This document shows positions 15,915 through 24,299 of a DNA stretch of 32,459 nucleotides, piece by piece (position 1 is the first letter of the stretch; each line of letters opens with the position of its first letter). A program made the position numbers and the translations under genes. The DNA comes from Betaproteobacteria bacterium (GTDB lineage: Bacteria > Pseudomonadota > Gammaproteobacteria > Burkholderiales > Usitatibacteraceae). The stretch lies in assembly GCA_025362135.1 (NCBI GenBank), contig JANYHZ010000061.1, forward strand, positions 1-32,459. The letters are read 5' to 3'. The notes under the pieces were generated by a model that had not been told where the DNA came from, did not search any database, and saw only the letters and a list, made by a program, of their open reading frames with translations.

Positions 15915-17099
15915 ATGCACACCGCCGCCATGCCGCAAACCGCACGCGAAAAAGCCGAACGAGAGTTGTGTCACATCACCGATTCGGCGTACTTTCATCC
16001 GCTCGAGGCGATACGCTTTTTCCGTCGCTGGCCGCGCAGTTTTTTGCGCAATCTGATCTACACGCTCATCTTCAACCTGATGTTCGCGCTCGCGTTCACG
16101 TTATTGGCCTATGTGTTTGTGAGGAAGATCGGGCTCGCCGAATTTCCGGAGATCTTCACCGAGAACATCATTATTTCCAACGTTGTCGGCTTTGCGTTCT
16201 GGATTGTATTTTCCGCTTTGGGACCGGTGATGCGTCGTGTCAATAGCCGACCGTTTTGGTTTGTCGCATTGTTTTACGCGATTCTCGGGACGGGTATTGT
16301 GACTGGCTCGATGTGGGGTTTCGCTTTCGTCACCGGTCGGAGCGGTATGCTCATCTGGATCGGTTCGCGCGAACAAATTTTTACCAGCTTCATTATTTCG
16401 CTGGTGATTTCCTCGGTGCTGGCGACCATGTGGACGCGCCGCAGCGAGGAGCTCACCGCGCAGATTGTGCTCGCTGAAGAGCAGGAGCGCGTGGCAACTT
16501 TCGAGCGAGCCGCAGCAGAAGCCAACCTGCGCGCCTTGCAAGCGCAGATCGAGCCGCATTTTTTATTCAATACCTTGGCCAATGTGACGAGCCTGATTCA
16601 CACCCAGCCCGACGACGCCAAGCGCATGCTGGAGGATTTCATCGCCTACCTGCGTGCCACGCTCGCCGCGACTCGCGAGCAGCACACGACGCTCGGCGTT
16701 GAGTTTGAGATGATGAAAAACTTTCTCTCGATCCTGAAAATTCGCATGGGCGAGCGCTTGTATGTGCATCTCGATTTGCCTGACGAGTTGCGCAACGCGA
16801 CGGTGCCGCCAATGCTGCTGCAACCGCTGATTGAAAATGCCGTCAAGCACGGGCTTGAGCCAAAGCTGGAGGGCGGTGGCATTACGCTCACCGCCGCGCG
16901 CAATGATGATAGCGTGCGAATTTCCATCGTCGATACTGGTTTAGGATTTAGCAACAAACTGTCGAACGGAATCGGTTTAAAGAATGTGCGCGAACGGATT
17001 GGAAAACTTTACGGCACACGAGGCAGCGTGTTGATTGAAGAAAATCAGCCTGGCGGAACCAAGGTGGTGGTTAGTATTCCGTATAGCACTGAGACTTAA
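15915..17099 (+). CDS. LytS/AlgZ-type sensor histidine kinase
   Basis: A membrane histidine kinase of 394 residues. Four helices are visible at about residues 45-69, 84-103, 113-138 and 156-172. A short coiled linker leads to the His_kinase domain with phospho-acceptor H215 (QAQIEPHFLFNTL). The ATP-binding part follows: PLIENAVKHG (N box), DTGLGF and GIGLKNVRERIGKLYG. There is no PAS, HAMP or GAF sensor, so the stimulus is probably sensed by the membrane part or by the preceding 2TM protein. The ATG at 15930 is an alternative start. The cognate LytTR regulator begins 318 bases downstream, an unusually wide gap for such a pair. Confidence 0.92.
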   Translation: MHTAAMPQTAREKAERELCHITDSAYFHPLEAIRFFRRWPRSFLRNLIYTLIFNLMFALAFTLLAYVFVRKIGLAEFPEIFTENIIISNVVGFAFWIVFSALGPVMRRVNSRPFWFVALFYAILGTGIVTGSMWGFAFVTGRSGMLIWIGSREQIFTSFIISLVISSVLATMWTRRSEELTAQIVLAEEQERVATFERAAAEANLRALQAQIEPHFLFNTLANVTSLIHTQPDDAKRMLEDFIAYLRATLAATREQHTTLGVEFEMMKNFLSILKIRMGERLYVHLDLPDELRNATVPPMLLQPLIENAVKHGLEPKLEGGGITLTAARNDDSVRISIVDTGLGFSNKLSNGIGLKNVRERIGKLYGTRGSVLIEENQPGGTKVVVSIPYSTET

Positions 17100-17103
17100 A
17101 AGT

Positions 17104-17170
17104 CTAGCACTGGCGCGGCGTTTGGGACGAAACTTCGCCATACGCCGCACCAATGCTAGTGTCTTTTTAG
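17104..17170. repeat. Intergenic palindromic repeat copy B, possible terminator
   Basis: CTAGCACTGGCGCGGCGT (17104-17121) faces ACGCCGCACCAATGCTAG (17142-17159); the arms match at 16 of 18 positions. The 20-base loop contains a smaller CGAA/TTCG dyad. A T5 run follows at 17163-17167. It begins only five bases after the kinase stop and may end that transcript. Confidence 0.7.
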
Positions 17171-17283
17171 CAATTACGGATGACGCAGTTGAATCGTGCT
17201 CACAACGCGGTACTACTTCCTACTTTGCCAAAGGGGCGAGCGAGAGTATCGCGTGATCGATGACCACAAAAACAAAGGCCGCT

Positions 17284-17319
17284 ATGACAACCAACTTAAC
17301 TGCAATCATTGCCGATGAC
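17284..17319 (+). repeat. Upstream copy of the regulator gene's first 12 codons
   Basis: These 36 bases match 17418-17453 at 35 of 36 positions, the single change being GCC versus GCT. Read from its ATG it encodes MTTNLTAIIADD then T and stop, so it is a 13-codon mini reading frame. An AAAGG ribosome site precedes it; the real start has only a weak AGAGA. Another in-frame ATG at 17260 would extend it by eight residues. Confidence 0.9.
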
Positions 17320-17335
17320 ACGTGAACGGGGAATT

Positions 17336-17353
17336 CGCGTCCCATGGGACGCG
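17336..17353. other. Perfect 18-bp palindrome between the duplicated starts
   Basis: CGCGTCCCATGGGACGCG is fully self-complementary. A second dyad GCCCG-AA-CGGGC lies at 17369-17380. Both sit in the 98 bases (17320-17417) that separate the duplicated regulator starts. They may form consecutive RNA hairpins or be remains of a small inserted element. The remaining part of the 17100-17417 gap shows no gene. Confidence 0.7.
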
Positions 17354-17417
17354 CCCGTGAGCGCCCAAGCCCGAACGGGCACAGGAGTGATTAACGAAGC
17401 TACCAACCAGAGAACGC

Positions 17418-18182
17418 ATGACAACCAACTTAACTGCAATCATTGCTGATGACGAACAGCACCTGGCCAACTATCTCAATGATCGACTTGCCGCGTTATG
17501 GCCAGAACTTGCCATCGTCGGTATCGCTAAGAATGGCCTTGAGGCGTTGCGACTGGTGGATGACGAAAGCCCCACCATCGTGTTTCTGGATATTCGTATG
17601 CCTGGCCTCACCGGGCTTGAGGTTGCGTCGCGTCTTGATGCCAAAACCCACGTCGTATTTGTTACCGCATACGACCAATACGCGGTCGAGGCTTTTGACC
17701 AGCAAGCAGCGGATTATCTGTTAAAGCCGGTGACGGACGATCGGCTTACAAGGACAATCGAGCGTCTCAAGTCGAAGGTCTCCAAGGCGGAAATACCTGG
17801 CGATGTTGCTGCCATCCTCAAACAATTCGCCACCGTCCTGCCCGCGAACAGGAGCGCGCATCTGCGCTGGATACGCGCTTCCGTCGGCGACACAGTGCGG
17901 CAGATCCCGGTGGATGACGTTTTCTACTTTCAGGCACAGGACAAATATGTAAGCGTCTATACCAGAGAAGGCGAATCACTCATTCGTACCCCGCTCTCGG
18001 AGCTGCAGGCAGAACTTGACCCGGACGAATTCTGGCAGATTCATCGTTCGACCATCGTCAACGTGAACCGCATCGCTGCAACCACGCGCGATGTCATGGG
18101 CAAGACAATGTTGAAACTCAAAGACAGCAAGGCCGAGTTGCAAGTCAGCCGCGCATATGCGCACCTGTTCAAGCAGATGTAA
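17418..18182 (+). CDS. LytTR-family response regulator
   Basis: A 254-residue two-component regulator. The receiver domain (about 6-125) has the acidic pocket D11/D12, phospho-acceptor D58 (FLDIRMPG), T84 (FVTAYD) and K103 (LLKPV). The C-terminal LytTR DNA-binding domain (about 150-252) includes VDDVFYFQAQDKYVSVYT and FWQIHRSTIVNVNRI. It should be phosphorylated by the LytS-type kinase upstream. The first 12 codons are also present 134 bases upstream as a broken copy. Its last 14 bases overlap the convergent DUF2238 gene. AlgR-like size and layout, but there is no alginate gene nearby to support that name. Confidence 0.93.
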   Translation: MTTNLTAIIADDEQHLANYLNDRLAALWPELAIVGIAKNGLEALRLVDDESPTIVFLDIRMPGLTGLEVASRLDAKTHVVFVTAYDQYAVEAFDQQAADYLLKPVTDDRLTRTIERLKSKVSKAEIPGDVAAILKQFATVLPANRSAHLRWIRASVGDTVRQIPVDDVFYFQAQDKYVSVYTREGESLIRTPLSELQAELDPDEFWQIHRSTIVNVNRIAATTRDVMGKTMLKLKDSKAELQVSRAYAHLFKQM

Positions 18183-18804
18183 TTGCCATCATCTGCCGGT
18201 CATGCCAGCGCGCCAGTGACAGCAGCGCGCAGATTGCCCCAATCAGCGCGAAAAACATATCTGATTGTGTGTCCCAAGGGTCACCCTGGGTACCAAGAAA
18301 TTCGTCCGCGCCCTGGCCCATGATCAATGCGCTCCACCATTCGATCAATTCGTAAAAGGCCGAAAATCCGAGGCAAATTGCGATACTCAGAAATGCCACC
18401 AATCTACAGCGCGTAATGGCGAATTTGCGTATCAGCAATTCGCGCGCAACCATCGCCGGTACGAATCCTTGCGCAAAGTGGCCGATTTTGTCGTAGTTAT
18501 TTCTGGTGAACCCGAACCACTCCTGCATCCAGAAGCCCAGTGGTACATGTGCGTAGGTGTAGGCACCACCGAGCATCAGAATCAGTCCGTGAATGGCAAT
18601 CAATAAATAGACCATCGTCGTCAGTTCGAAAGACGCGCGCGATTGCCACATCAATACCAGCGCAATGAAACACGGGAAGACTTCCAGCCACCAGGTGATG
18701 CGGTCGTGTGGCGCCCACCCTGACCAGAACAGGCCGAAGAGCCAAACAAGTATCAGCGTGATCAATGCAGCTGGAGTGCGCTTGGGTGGTGCGTCGATGC
18801 TCAT
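18169..18804 (-). CDS. DUF2238 (YjdF-like) inner-membrane protein
   Basis: A polytopic membrane protein of 211 residues from the ATG at 18804; a TTG at 18831 would add nine residues. Five or six hydrophobic helices are visible. The conserved loop GFTRNNYDKIGHFAQGFVPAMVARELL and the later SAFYELIEWW and GTQGDPWDTQSDMFFALIGA are the signature of DUF2238/YjdF. The acidic and histidine residues in those loops are strongly conserved in the family as I recall, but the activity is unknown. It is divergent from thiS and convergent with the LytTR gene. Confidence 0.88.
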   Translation of the reverse strand: MSIDAPPKRTPAALITLILVWLFGLFWSGWAPHDRITWWLEVFPCFIALVLMWQSRASFELTTMVYLLIAIHGLILMLGGAYTYAHVPLGFWMQEWFGFTRNNYDKIGHFAQGFVPAMVARELLIRKFAITRCRLVAFLSIAICLGFSAFYELIEWWSALIMGQGADEFLGTQGDPWDTQSDMFFALIGAICALLSLARWHDRQMMAITSA

Positions 18805-18851
18805 CGGCGGTTTACTCTTGGGTTGCGTCAATCATCGCGCCAGAGGTGCGT

Positions 18852-18859
18852 GCTAGAAT
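18852..18859 (+). promoter_or_regulatory. Candidate extended -10 promoter for thiS
   Basis: TG-C-TAGAAT lies 47 bases before the thiS start. No clear -35 is seen. No TPP riboswitch elements were found in the leader. Confidence 0.4.
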
Positions 18860-18906
18860 TTTCACCTGCACACGTTTCGAAGGCGCTGTCTCGTCAAAGG
18901 TTTGTC

Positions 18907-19110
18907 ATGTTAACGCTTCAAATTAATGGTGAGCAAAAACAGTTTCCTGCCGACTTCAACTTAGCCGCATTGGTGAATACACTGCCACTTTCGGGCAAGC
19001 GCTTTGCGATCGAACTTAACGGTGAAATCGTTCCGAAGGGCAGTCATGCAACGACACGCCTGCAGGATGGCGACAAGCTTGAAGTGGTCGTTGCTGTCGG
19101 CGGTGGCTAA
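18907..19110 (+). CDS. thiS: Sulfur carrier protein ThiS
   Basis: ThiS carries sulfur as a C-terminal thiocarboxylate for thiamine thiazole synthesis. The 67-residue ubiquitin-like protein ends in VAVGGG, keeping the essential terminal Gly-Gly. The ATG at 18907 follows AAAGG; an in-frame start at 18823 would add a non-homologous stretch. Its TAA overlaps the thiG ATG by one base (TAATG), so the pair is translationally coupled. No thiF, thiC, thiO or thiE is in the window. Confidence 0.95.
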   Translation: MLTLQINGEQKQFPADFNLAALVNTLPLSGKRFAIELNGEIVPKGSHATTRLQDGDKLEVVVAVGGG

Positions 19111-19916
19111 TGGTCGGCCCAGAAAATCATGCCGATACTTTCCTGATCGGGGGCCGCGCCTATCGCTCGCGATTGCTTGTCGGCACCGGAAAGTACCGCG
19201 ATTTCGCCGAAACCAGCGCGGCCATTGAAGCCTCCGGCGCGGAAATCGTCACGGTCGCAATCCGCCGCGTCAATATTGGGCAAAACCCCAACGAGCCGAA
19301 TTTGCTGGGCGTGTTGCCACCTTCAAAATTTACCATTCTGCCCAATACGGCAGGCTGCTACACCGCGCAGGAAGCGGTGCGCACGTGTCGACTGGCACGC
19401 GAACTTCTTGACGGCCATCCATTGGTAAAGCTCGAGGTGCTAAGCGACGATGCAACGCTTTTCCCCAATATGCCCGAGACCATCATCGCGGCGAAGGAGT
19501 TGGTCGCGGATGGTTTTCAGGTGATGGTGTATTGCTCGGATGATCCGATCCAGGCCAAGGTGCTTGAGGAAATCGGCTGCGTTGCCGTCATGCCGTTGGC
19601 TTCGTTAATCGGCTCGGGCATGGGCATTTTGAATCCGTGGAATTTGCAAATTATTATCGACCGCGCCAACGTGCCGGTATTGGTTGATGCCGGCATCGGT
19701 ACGGCGTCCGATGCAGCGATTGCGATGGAGTTGGGCTGCGACGGTGTGTTGATGAATACCGCGATTGCCAAGGCATCGAATCCGATATTAATGGCCAGCG
19801 CCATGAAGAAAGCAGTGGAAGCCGGGCGCGAGGCATTTTTGGCTGGGCGAATGCCAAAGAAAATTTATCAGGCGACGCCTAGTTCCCCGGTCGGGGACCT
19901 GATCGGGACAAAATAA
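19110..19916 (+). CDS. thiG: Thiazole synthase ThiG
   Basis: ThiG condenses deoxyxylulose 5-phosphate, dehydroglycine and the ThiS thiocarboxylate to the thiazole phosphate moiety of thiamine. The 268-residue TIM-barrel protein has the Schiff-base lysine region (LLVGTGKY early, VMVYCSDDP mid), the phosphate-binding GSGMGILNP and [13 protein letters not shown], and the conserved [10 protein letters not shown]. Length is normal. It starts in the thiS stop and is followed directly by an intrinsic terminator. Confidence 0.96.
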   Translation: MVGPENHADTFLIGGRAYRSRLLVGTGKYRDFAETSAAIEASGAEIVTVAIRRVNIGQNPNEPNLLGVLPPSKFTILPNTAGCYTAQEAVRTCRLARELLDGHPLVKLEVLSDDATLFPNMPETIIAAKELVADGFQVMVYCSDDPIQAKVLEEIGCVAVMPLASLIGSGMGILNPWNLQIIIDRANVPVLVDAGIGTASDAAIAMELGCDGVLMNTAIAKASNPILMASAMKKAVEAGREAFLAGRMPKKIYQATPSSPVGDLIGTK

Positions 19917-19940
19917 AAGCCGCCTTCGCAGGCGGCTTTT
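19915..19940. terminator. Bidirectional terminator between thiG and the barrel gene
   Basis: AAAAGCCGCC and GGCGGCTTTT form a perfect 10-bp stem over TTCGCA, with A- and T-tracts on opposite sides. It can serve both thiG and the convergent outer-membrane gene. Confidence 0.9.
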
Positions 19941-19958
19941 GCCGTCGAAGGCCGGACA

Positions 19959-20588
19959 CTAGAACCGGATGCGAACGCCGAATGCAAACGTGTCCGCATC
20001 CAGGTTGCTGCCACTGGTCGCGCTTCCGTTCAGGTTGCGATAGCGTTCGACACCGAACCTGAAACCCAAACTGCGATTGAAGTCGTATTGCACGCCCAAG
20101 CCCAGCCTGCCCGCCGATGTATATTTACCATCATTGTTGTTGAACAATCCAATCGGTACTGCGCCACCGAAGACGCTGTCCGCCCGCACCCGTGCAAGCC
20201 CGGCGCTACCGGTCAATGAGAGTCGCTCAAATACGGGCAATGTACTCACCAGGTCAAGGCCATACGAAGATGTTTTCTGCATTGCTCGTGACCCGTCAAA
20301 CGAAATTCGTTGACTGCCCCATCGCGGAGCCTCGGTATATTGCCCGACCAAGGCGAGGTGCGACAACAGGTGCGACGAAAAACGGTAGCCAAATTTCAGG
20401 TCGCCGCCGCGGTTCGCGATTGCATCGGCCGAGCTAAAAAACCGCGCCCCGAACAACAAGTTGCCCGCGTCTGCAGGGAGCGTGCCGCGCACTGCATTGA
20501 GCGTCAATCCGCCATAGTACTGCGCACGAGTTGGCGCACTGACGGTGATTCCAAGAGCACTGATTACAAAGACTGTTATGGTTCGCAT
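19959..20588 (-). CDS. Outer-membrane beta-barrel protein, unassigned
   Basis: A 209-residue predicted outer-membrane barrel. It has a signal peptide cleaved near TRA-QYY (about residue 22), alternating amphipathic strands, and a C-terminal RIRF ending in phenylalanine. The last strands (LGLGVQYDFNRSLGFRFGVERYRNL) resemble the OmpA N-terminal barrel/OmpW-like group, but the peptidoglycan-binding OmpA domain is missing. The AAGGAA site upstream supports the start. It stands alone, inserted between thiG and rlmI; its specific role cannot be told. Confidence 0.8.
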   Translation of the reverse strand: MRTITVFVISALGITVSAPTRAQYYGGLTLNAVRGTLPADAGNLLFGARFFSSADAIANRGGDLKFGYRFSSHLLSHLALVGQYTEAPRWGSQRISFDGSRAMQKTSSYGLDLVSTLPVFERLSLTGSAGLARVRADSVFGGAVPIGLFNNNDGKYTSAGRLGLGVQYDFNRSLGFRFGVERYRNLNGSATSGSNLDADTFAFGVRIRF

Positions 20589-20717
20589 GGTTTTTTCCTT
20601 TTTCGCACCTATCGTTTTACCGATAATTCGTTAAAAGGTTCCCCGGTAGCACACAATAAGGCGGCGGCGTGGGTCTGTCAAACGGGACAATGGTGGACAG
20701 TCAGGCTATTTTCCCGG

Positions 20718-21896
20718 TCAGCGCCGCAACAGCAGCCCTTTCAGGTAGTCCCCTTCAGGAAAATGCAACGCAACGGGATGATCCGCACCGGGTCCCAGCC
20801 GTTGAACAATCTGTGCATCGATTTGTGCGTCCAGCGCCGCACCCGCCACGATTTTCTGGAAAAGGTCGGCACTGATCCCGCCGGAGCACGAGAACGTCAT
20901 CAAGTGGCCGCCCGGCCTGAGCAACTTCAGGGCGAGCAGGTTAATGTCTTTATAGGCACGCGAGGCTTTCTCGGCATGGTGTGCGGTGGGCGCAAATTTT
21001 GGCGGGTCGAGGATGATGAGATCAAAACTTTTCGCCTGATCGCGCAGTTTGCGCAAGGCCAAAAATACATCGCCATCGAGCCACTCCGCGCGAGCGGCAT
21101 CCAGACCATTGAGTTCGACGTTGCGCGCCGCCATTTGCAGCGACGGACCGGAACTGTCGATGGAAAATACCGACCTGGCACCGCCTGCGAGTGCCGCCAC
21201 GGTCATGGCACCTGTATAACAAAAGCAGTTCAGCACATCGGCGTTGTCGGCGAGCGATTTCGTCAGCGCGCGATTGTCGCGCTGATCGAGATAAAAACCG
21301 GTCTTGTGGCCGTGGGCGATATCGACGGCGATTTTCAATCCATTTTCAGTGATGACCGTTTCAGCGGCCACTGGATTGCCGGCGATCAAACCGTTTCGTG
21401 CCACGAGGCCTTCGAGGTCACGCACATCTGCATCCGACCGCTCATAAATCGTGCTGACGCCGGTTTCGTCCCGCAACAGCCTCGCTAACAATTCTCTCTG
21501 CGGGTCGATGCCTGCCGTGAGCAACTGCATGACGATGACCTCGCCATAGCGGTCGGCTATCAGTCCCGGCAGTCCGTCGGATTCGGCATGGATCAGACGC
21601 GCCGCGTCTGACTGGTGAAAAATCGACGTGCGACGCACAATCGCCGTTTTGATTTGACGCCGATAGAACGCCTCGTCGATTGTGTCGCGCTCATCGAATG
21701 ACAACGCCCTCGCAATGATCTGGGACTTCTCACTGAAGGCCGCGTACGCGAGGAAGCGTCCGTCTTCTGCCTGGACGCGCACGACATCGCCTGAAACGGT
21801 GCCCGCCTCAATCGAATTCACCGCGCCAGAAAAAATCCAGGGATGCCGACGCAACAAGGATTTTTCGCGACCACTTTTGAGCGTCATTTTTTTCAT
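20718..21896 (-). CDS. rlmI: 23S rRNA (cytosine-5) methyltransferase, RlmI-like
   Basis: An S-adenosylmethionine-dependent enzyme predicted to methylate 23S rRNA (C1962 in E. coli). The 392 residues from the ATG at 21896 have an N-terminal PUA domain ([20 protein letters not shown]), a central EEHD-like part ([13 protein letters not shown]), and a Rossmann domain with [21 protein letters not shown] and SCSGG. The open frame continues upstream to 22067, but that stretch overlaps trmB on the opposite strand and is not like the family. It is divergent from trmB with 47 bases between. Confidence 0.9.
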   Translation of the reverse strand: MKKMTLKSGREKSLLRRHPWIFSGAVNSIEAGTVSGDVVRVQAEDGRFLAYAAFSEKSQIIARALSFDERDTIDEAFYRRQIKTAIVRRTSIFHQSDAARLIHAESDGLPGLIADRYGEVIVMQLLTAGIDPQRELLARLLRDETGVSTIYERSDADVRDLEGLVARNGLIAGNPVAAETVITENGLKIAVDIAHGHKTGFYLDQRDNRALTKSLADNADVLNCFCYTGAMTVAALAGGARSVFSIDSSGPSLQMAARNVELNGLDAARAEWLDGDVFLALRKLRDQAKSFDLIILDPPKFAPTAHHAEKASRAYKDINLLALKLLRPGGHLMTFSCSGGISADLFQKIVAGAALDAQIDAQIVQRLGPGADHPVALHFPEGDYLKGLLLRR

Positions 21897-21931
21897 GCCT
21901 GCATTGTACCGAGCGCCCACGGGGCACACCG

Positions 21932-21937
21932 TATAAT
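21932..21937 (+). promoter_or_regulatory. Perfect -10 element directly before trmB
   Basis: TATAAT ends only six bases before the trmB ATG at 21944. If it is the -10, transcription would begin at or next to the A of ATG, giving a leaderless mRNA. There is no ribosome site between. A -35 is not convincing. Confidence 0.5.
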
Positions 21938-21943
21938 TTCCGC

Positions 21944-22657
21944 ATGGAAGACGAAACGAACTTTTCTGCTCTGCCCGCAGCACATCGACCCATTCGCAGC
22001 TTTGTGCTGCGGCAGGGGCGCATGTCGCCCGCGCAGATGCGCGCTGTCGACACGCTGGGGCCGACATTTCTGCTGCCGTTTATTCATGCCGAGCCGTTAA
22101 ATGCAGCAACAATATTTTGTCGCCACGCGCCGTTGATCATCGAGATCGGTTTCGGCATGGGGGAAGCCACGGCTGCGATCGCGCGAACGCTCGCGGACAG
22201 GAATTTCATCGGCATCGAAGTTCACACGCCAGGTGTTGGTGCATTGTTGAAACTGATTGGTGAAAACAACCTCGACAACCTGCGCATCATTCAGCACGAC
22301 GCAGTCGACGTGCTGACAAATATGGTCCCGGATGATTCACTTGCGGGAGTTCATATTTTCTTTCCCGATCCCTGGCCGAAGAAGCGCCATCACAAGCGGC
22401 GCCTTATCCAACCGGCGTTCGTGAGGTTGCTGGGTCGCAAACTGCATTCGGGCGGCTACCTGCATTTGGCGACCGACTGGGAAGACTATGCCCATCACAT
22501 GCTTGAGGTTCTGGCGGGCGAACCTGCCTTGGAAAACACGCCCGATGCTGTCAACGGGTTCGCACCACGACCGCACTATCGCGGTTCTTCCAGCTTTGAG
22601 CGCAAAGGATTGGCCAAAGGGCACGGCGTATGGGATTTGTTGTTCCTTAAGAAATGA
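21944..22657 (+). CDS. trmB: tRNA (guanine-46-N7) methyltransferase TrmB
   Basis: TrmB forms m7G46 in tRNA variable loops. The 237-residue protein has the SAM site [12 protein letters not shown], the family motif [28 protein letters not shown] and the C-terminal [17 protein letters not shown]. All catalytic motifs are intact and the length is normal. The start at 21944 has no Shine-Dalgarno sequence but a close TATAAT, consistent with leaderless expression. In many betaproteobacteria it follows thiG; here the barrel and rlmI genes lie between. Confidence 0.95.
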   Translation: MEDETNFSALPAAHRPIRSFVLRQGRMSPAQMRAVDTLGPTFLLPFIHAEPLNAATIFCRHAPLIIEIGFGMGEATAAIARTLADRNFIGIEVHTPGVGALLKLIGENNLDNLRIIQHDAVDVLTNMVPDDSLAGVHIFFPDPWPKKRHHKRRLIQPAFVRLLGRKLHSGGYLHLATDWEDYAHHMLEVLAGEPALENTPDAVNGFAPRPHYRGSSSFERKGLAKGHGVWDLLFLKK

Positions 22658-22718
22658 ATCCGGTCGTGAATTCCGCGAGTAAGATAATGCAGCGTCCCCC
22701 TTCGACAGAAAGAGTTCC

Positions 22719-23423
22719 ATGCACACCATTCCTTCCATTGCCGCGCGCCGCGCTCGACTGCAACAACTCGCTGCGCTCGGTCTGCTCGGTCCCGCCGGTA
22801 TTTCAGGATTAATTCAGGAAGCGCTGGCCAAAGGCGATGTGCCGGTATTAAAGGGTATCAATTCACTCACCGGCAGCGTATTGGTGAATGGGCTTGCGGC
22901 CAAAGTCGGTACGCCGGTGAAGCCGGGCGATAAAGTATCGACTGGCAAAGGCGGCGCGGCGGTGCTGGTTCTCGGCAAGGATGGCTTCCTGCTGCGCGAC
23001 AGTACCAGCGTCACCTTTCAGGAAAGCAAAACCAAACCGGGGCTGCTGGAGGGCGTGCTCGTGACCACCGGAAAAGTGCTCGCGGTGTTTGCGTCGCGGA
23101 TTGAAGAGGAACTGCTCATCAAGGTTCCGCACGCGACTGTTGGCATTCGTGGTACCGGCTGCTACCTCGAAATTCAGGATGGCCGCACTTACTTTTGCCT
23201 TTGCTACGGCGAGGCCGCGGTGAGTGGTATTGGTATGACTCAGCCGAAGCTGCTCAAGACCACGCACCATGAAACCCCCGTATGGCTCGATGATCGTGGC
23301 GGCGTCATGACGGTGGAGAAAGCAGGCTTCGTCAATCACAACGACGACGAACTCATCATGCTCGAAAAACTGAACGGTCGGGAGCCGCCGTTTGTGTCGC
23401 TGGGGCTGACGGGACGCTATTAA
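22719..23423 (+). CDS. FecR-domain protein with Tat-like signal
   Basis: A 234-residue exported protein. The N terminus has RRARLQQLAALGLLG, a twin-arginine-like signal. The FecR domain (about 60-160) is recognised from VKPGDKVSTGKGGAAVLVLGKDGFLLRDST and VPHATVGIRGTGCYLEI. Three cysteines (GTGCYLE and YFCLCYG) occur in the last part. No ECF sigma factor or TonB receptor is near, so it is not a classical FecIR system; it may be a structural or scaffolding FecR-domain protein. AAAGAG stands before the ATG. Confidence 0.83.
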   Translation: MHTIPSIAARRARLQQLAALGLLGPAGISGLIQEALAKGDVPVLKGINSLTGSVLVNGLAAKVGTPVKPGDKVSTGKGGAAVLVLGKDGFLLRDSTSVTFQESKTKPGLLEGVLVTTGKVLAVFASRIEEELLIKVPHATVGIRGTGCYLEIQDGRTYFCLCYGEAAVSGIGMTQPKLLKTTHHETPVWLDDRGGVMTVEKAGFVNHNDDELIMLEKLNGREPPFVSLGLTGRY

Positions 23424-23433
23424 TCATAAAATC

Positions 23434-23506
23434 CTAGCATCCGCGCGGTTCATGGCGACATTTCGCCTTGAAAGGAGCGCCGGTACTAGTGTTTTAAGTT
23501 TTTTTG
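23434..23506. repeat. Intergenic palindromic repeat copy C, possible terminator
   Basis: Starting 11 bases after the FecR gene stop, CTAGCATCCGCGCGG and AGCGCCGGTACTAG form imperfect arms around a perfect hairpin GGCGA-CATT-TCGCC (23454-23467). T-runs follow (to 23506). The arrangement, arm ends (CTAG) and inner GGCGA loop relate it to the repeats at 17104 and 32336. Confidence 0.65.
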
Positions 23507-23510
23507 CAGG

Positions 23511-24278
23511 CTACGTCATTCGACCGTAATACACCCGCGTGTCGTACTCAAACGCGACTTCCCCATCCGTCTGGTGCACATCAAAAATCTCTTTTGCGCG
23601 CTCTGACAGCGCTGCATGGCGGGGCGCATCGCGACCAGGCATGTACGATGCAGAATTGAGCCGTCCCATCAGACTCGCAAAATCAAAGCGTTGAATATTG
23701 TCGAATACGGCGTGATTCGGTGGTGCGCCAAAGAACGCGACGAATACCGTTTTGTCCTGCACGTTTTTGTGATTGATCTCGTTGTAGTCGGTGTCAAACT
23801 CCTGCAGCAATGCTTCGTAGTCGCGCAGGAATGGCGTCGAATCCACGCGCCGGTCATTCCACACCAGCACCACCCAGCCGTCGTCTTTCGCGACGCGCTG
23901 AAATTCGGCGCGGGTTTTGACTTGATCGAACCAATGAAACGCCTGGCCGACGATGATGAAATCCGCACTCTTGGCTGGCAGGCGGGTTGCTTCCGACGTG
24001 CCATCGACGCTATTGAAGCGCGCATACTCGGCCAGATACGCCTCACCCGCTTCACGCATTTCCTTGTTGGGCTCTACACCGATAACCGGGTTGCCATTGT
24101 CCAGAAAAAGCTGCGTGAGGATGCCGGTGCCGGAACCGATGTCAGCAATGACACTCTCCGGTGTCAGTTCACATTTCGACGCGAGCAGGTCGATGATTTC
24201 GACCGGATAATGCGGGCGATACTTGACGTAATCATCGATGCGGGAGGAAAAACGCGTGGTGGAATTTTTGGCTGGCAT
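23511..24278 (-). CDS. Class I SAM-dependent methyltransferase
   Basis: A soluble 255-residue methyltransferase of unknown substrate. SAM-binding motif I is ADIGSGTGILTQLF (about 44-57), with an acidic end to the second strand (GVEPN) and the later motif ADFIIVGQAFHWFD. The N-terminal RFSSRIDDYVKYRPHYP is typical of a large family of small-molecule methyltransferases. It lies 21 bases after the acyl-CoA dehydrogenase gene on the same strand and may be co-transcribed, but no role in beta-oxidation is implied. Confidence 0.87.
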   Translation of the reverse strand: MPAKNSTTRFSSRIDDYVKYRPHYPVEIIDLLASKCELTPESVIADIGSGTGILTQLFLDNGNPVIGVEPNKEMREAGEAYLAEYARFNSVDGTSEATRLPAKSADFIIVGQAFHWFDQVKTRAEFQRVAKDDGWVVLVWNDRRVDSTPFLRDYEALLQEFDTDYNEINHKNVQDKTVFVAFFGAPPNHAVFDNIQRFDFASLMGRLNSASYMPGRDAPRHAALSERAKEIFDVHQTDGEVAFEYDTRVYYGRMT

Positions 24279-24299
24279 GATTTGAGCTTTGGGCAGTGA

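Noticed and set aside
18805-18906. TPP riboswitch before thiS
   Set aside because: The gap is short and lacks the conserved CUGAGA and ACCUGAUC-type segments.
20310-21488. Plus-strand 392-codon open frame opposite rlmI
   Set aside because: It is an antisense shadow: the opposite frame encodes clear methyltransferase motifs, while this frame has none.
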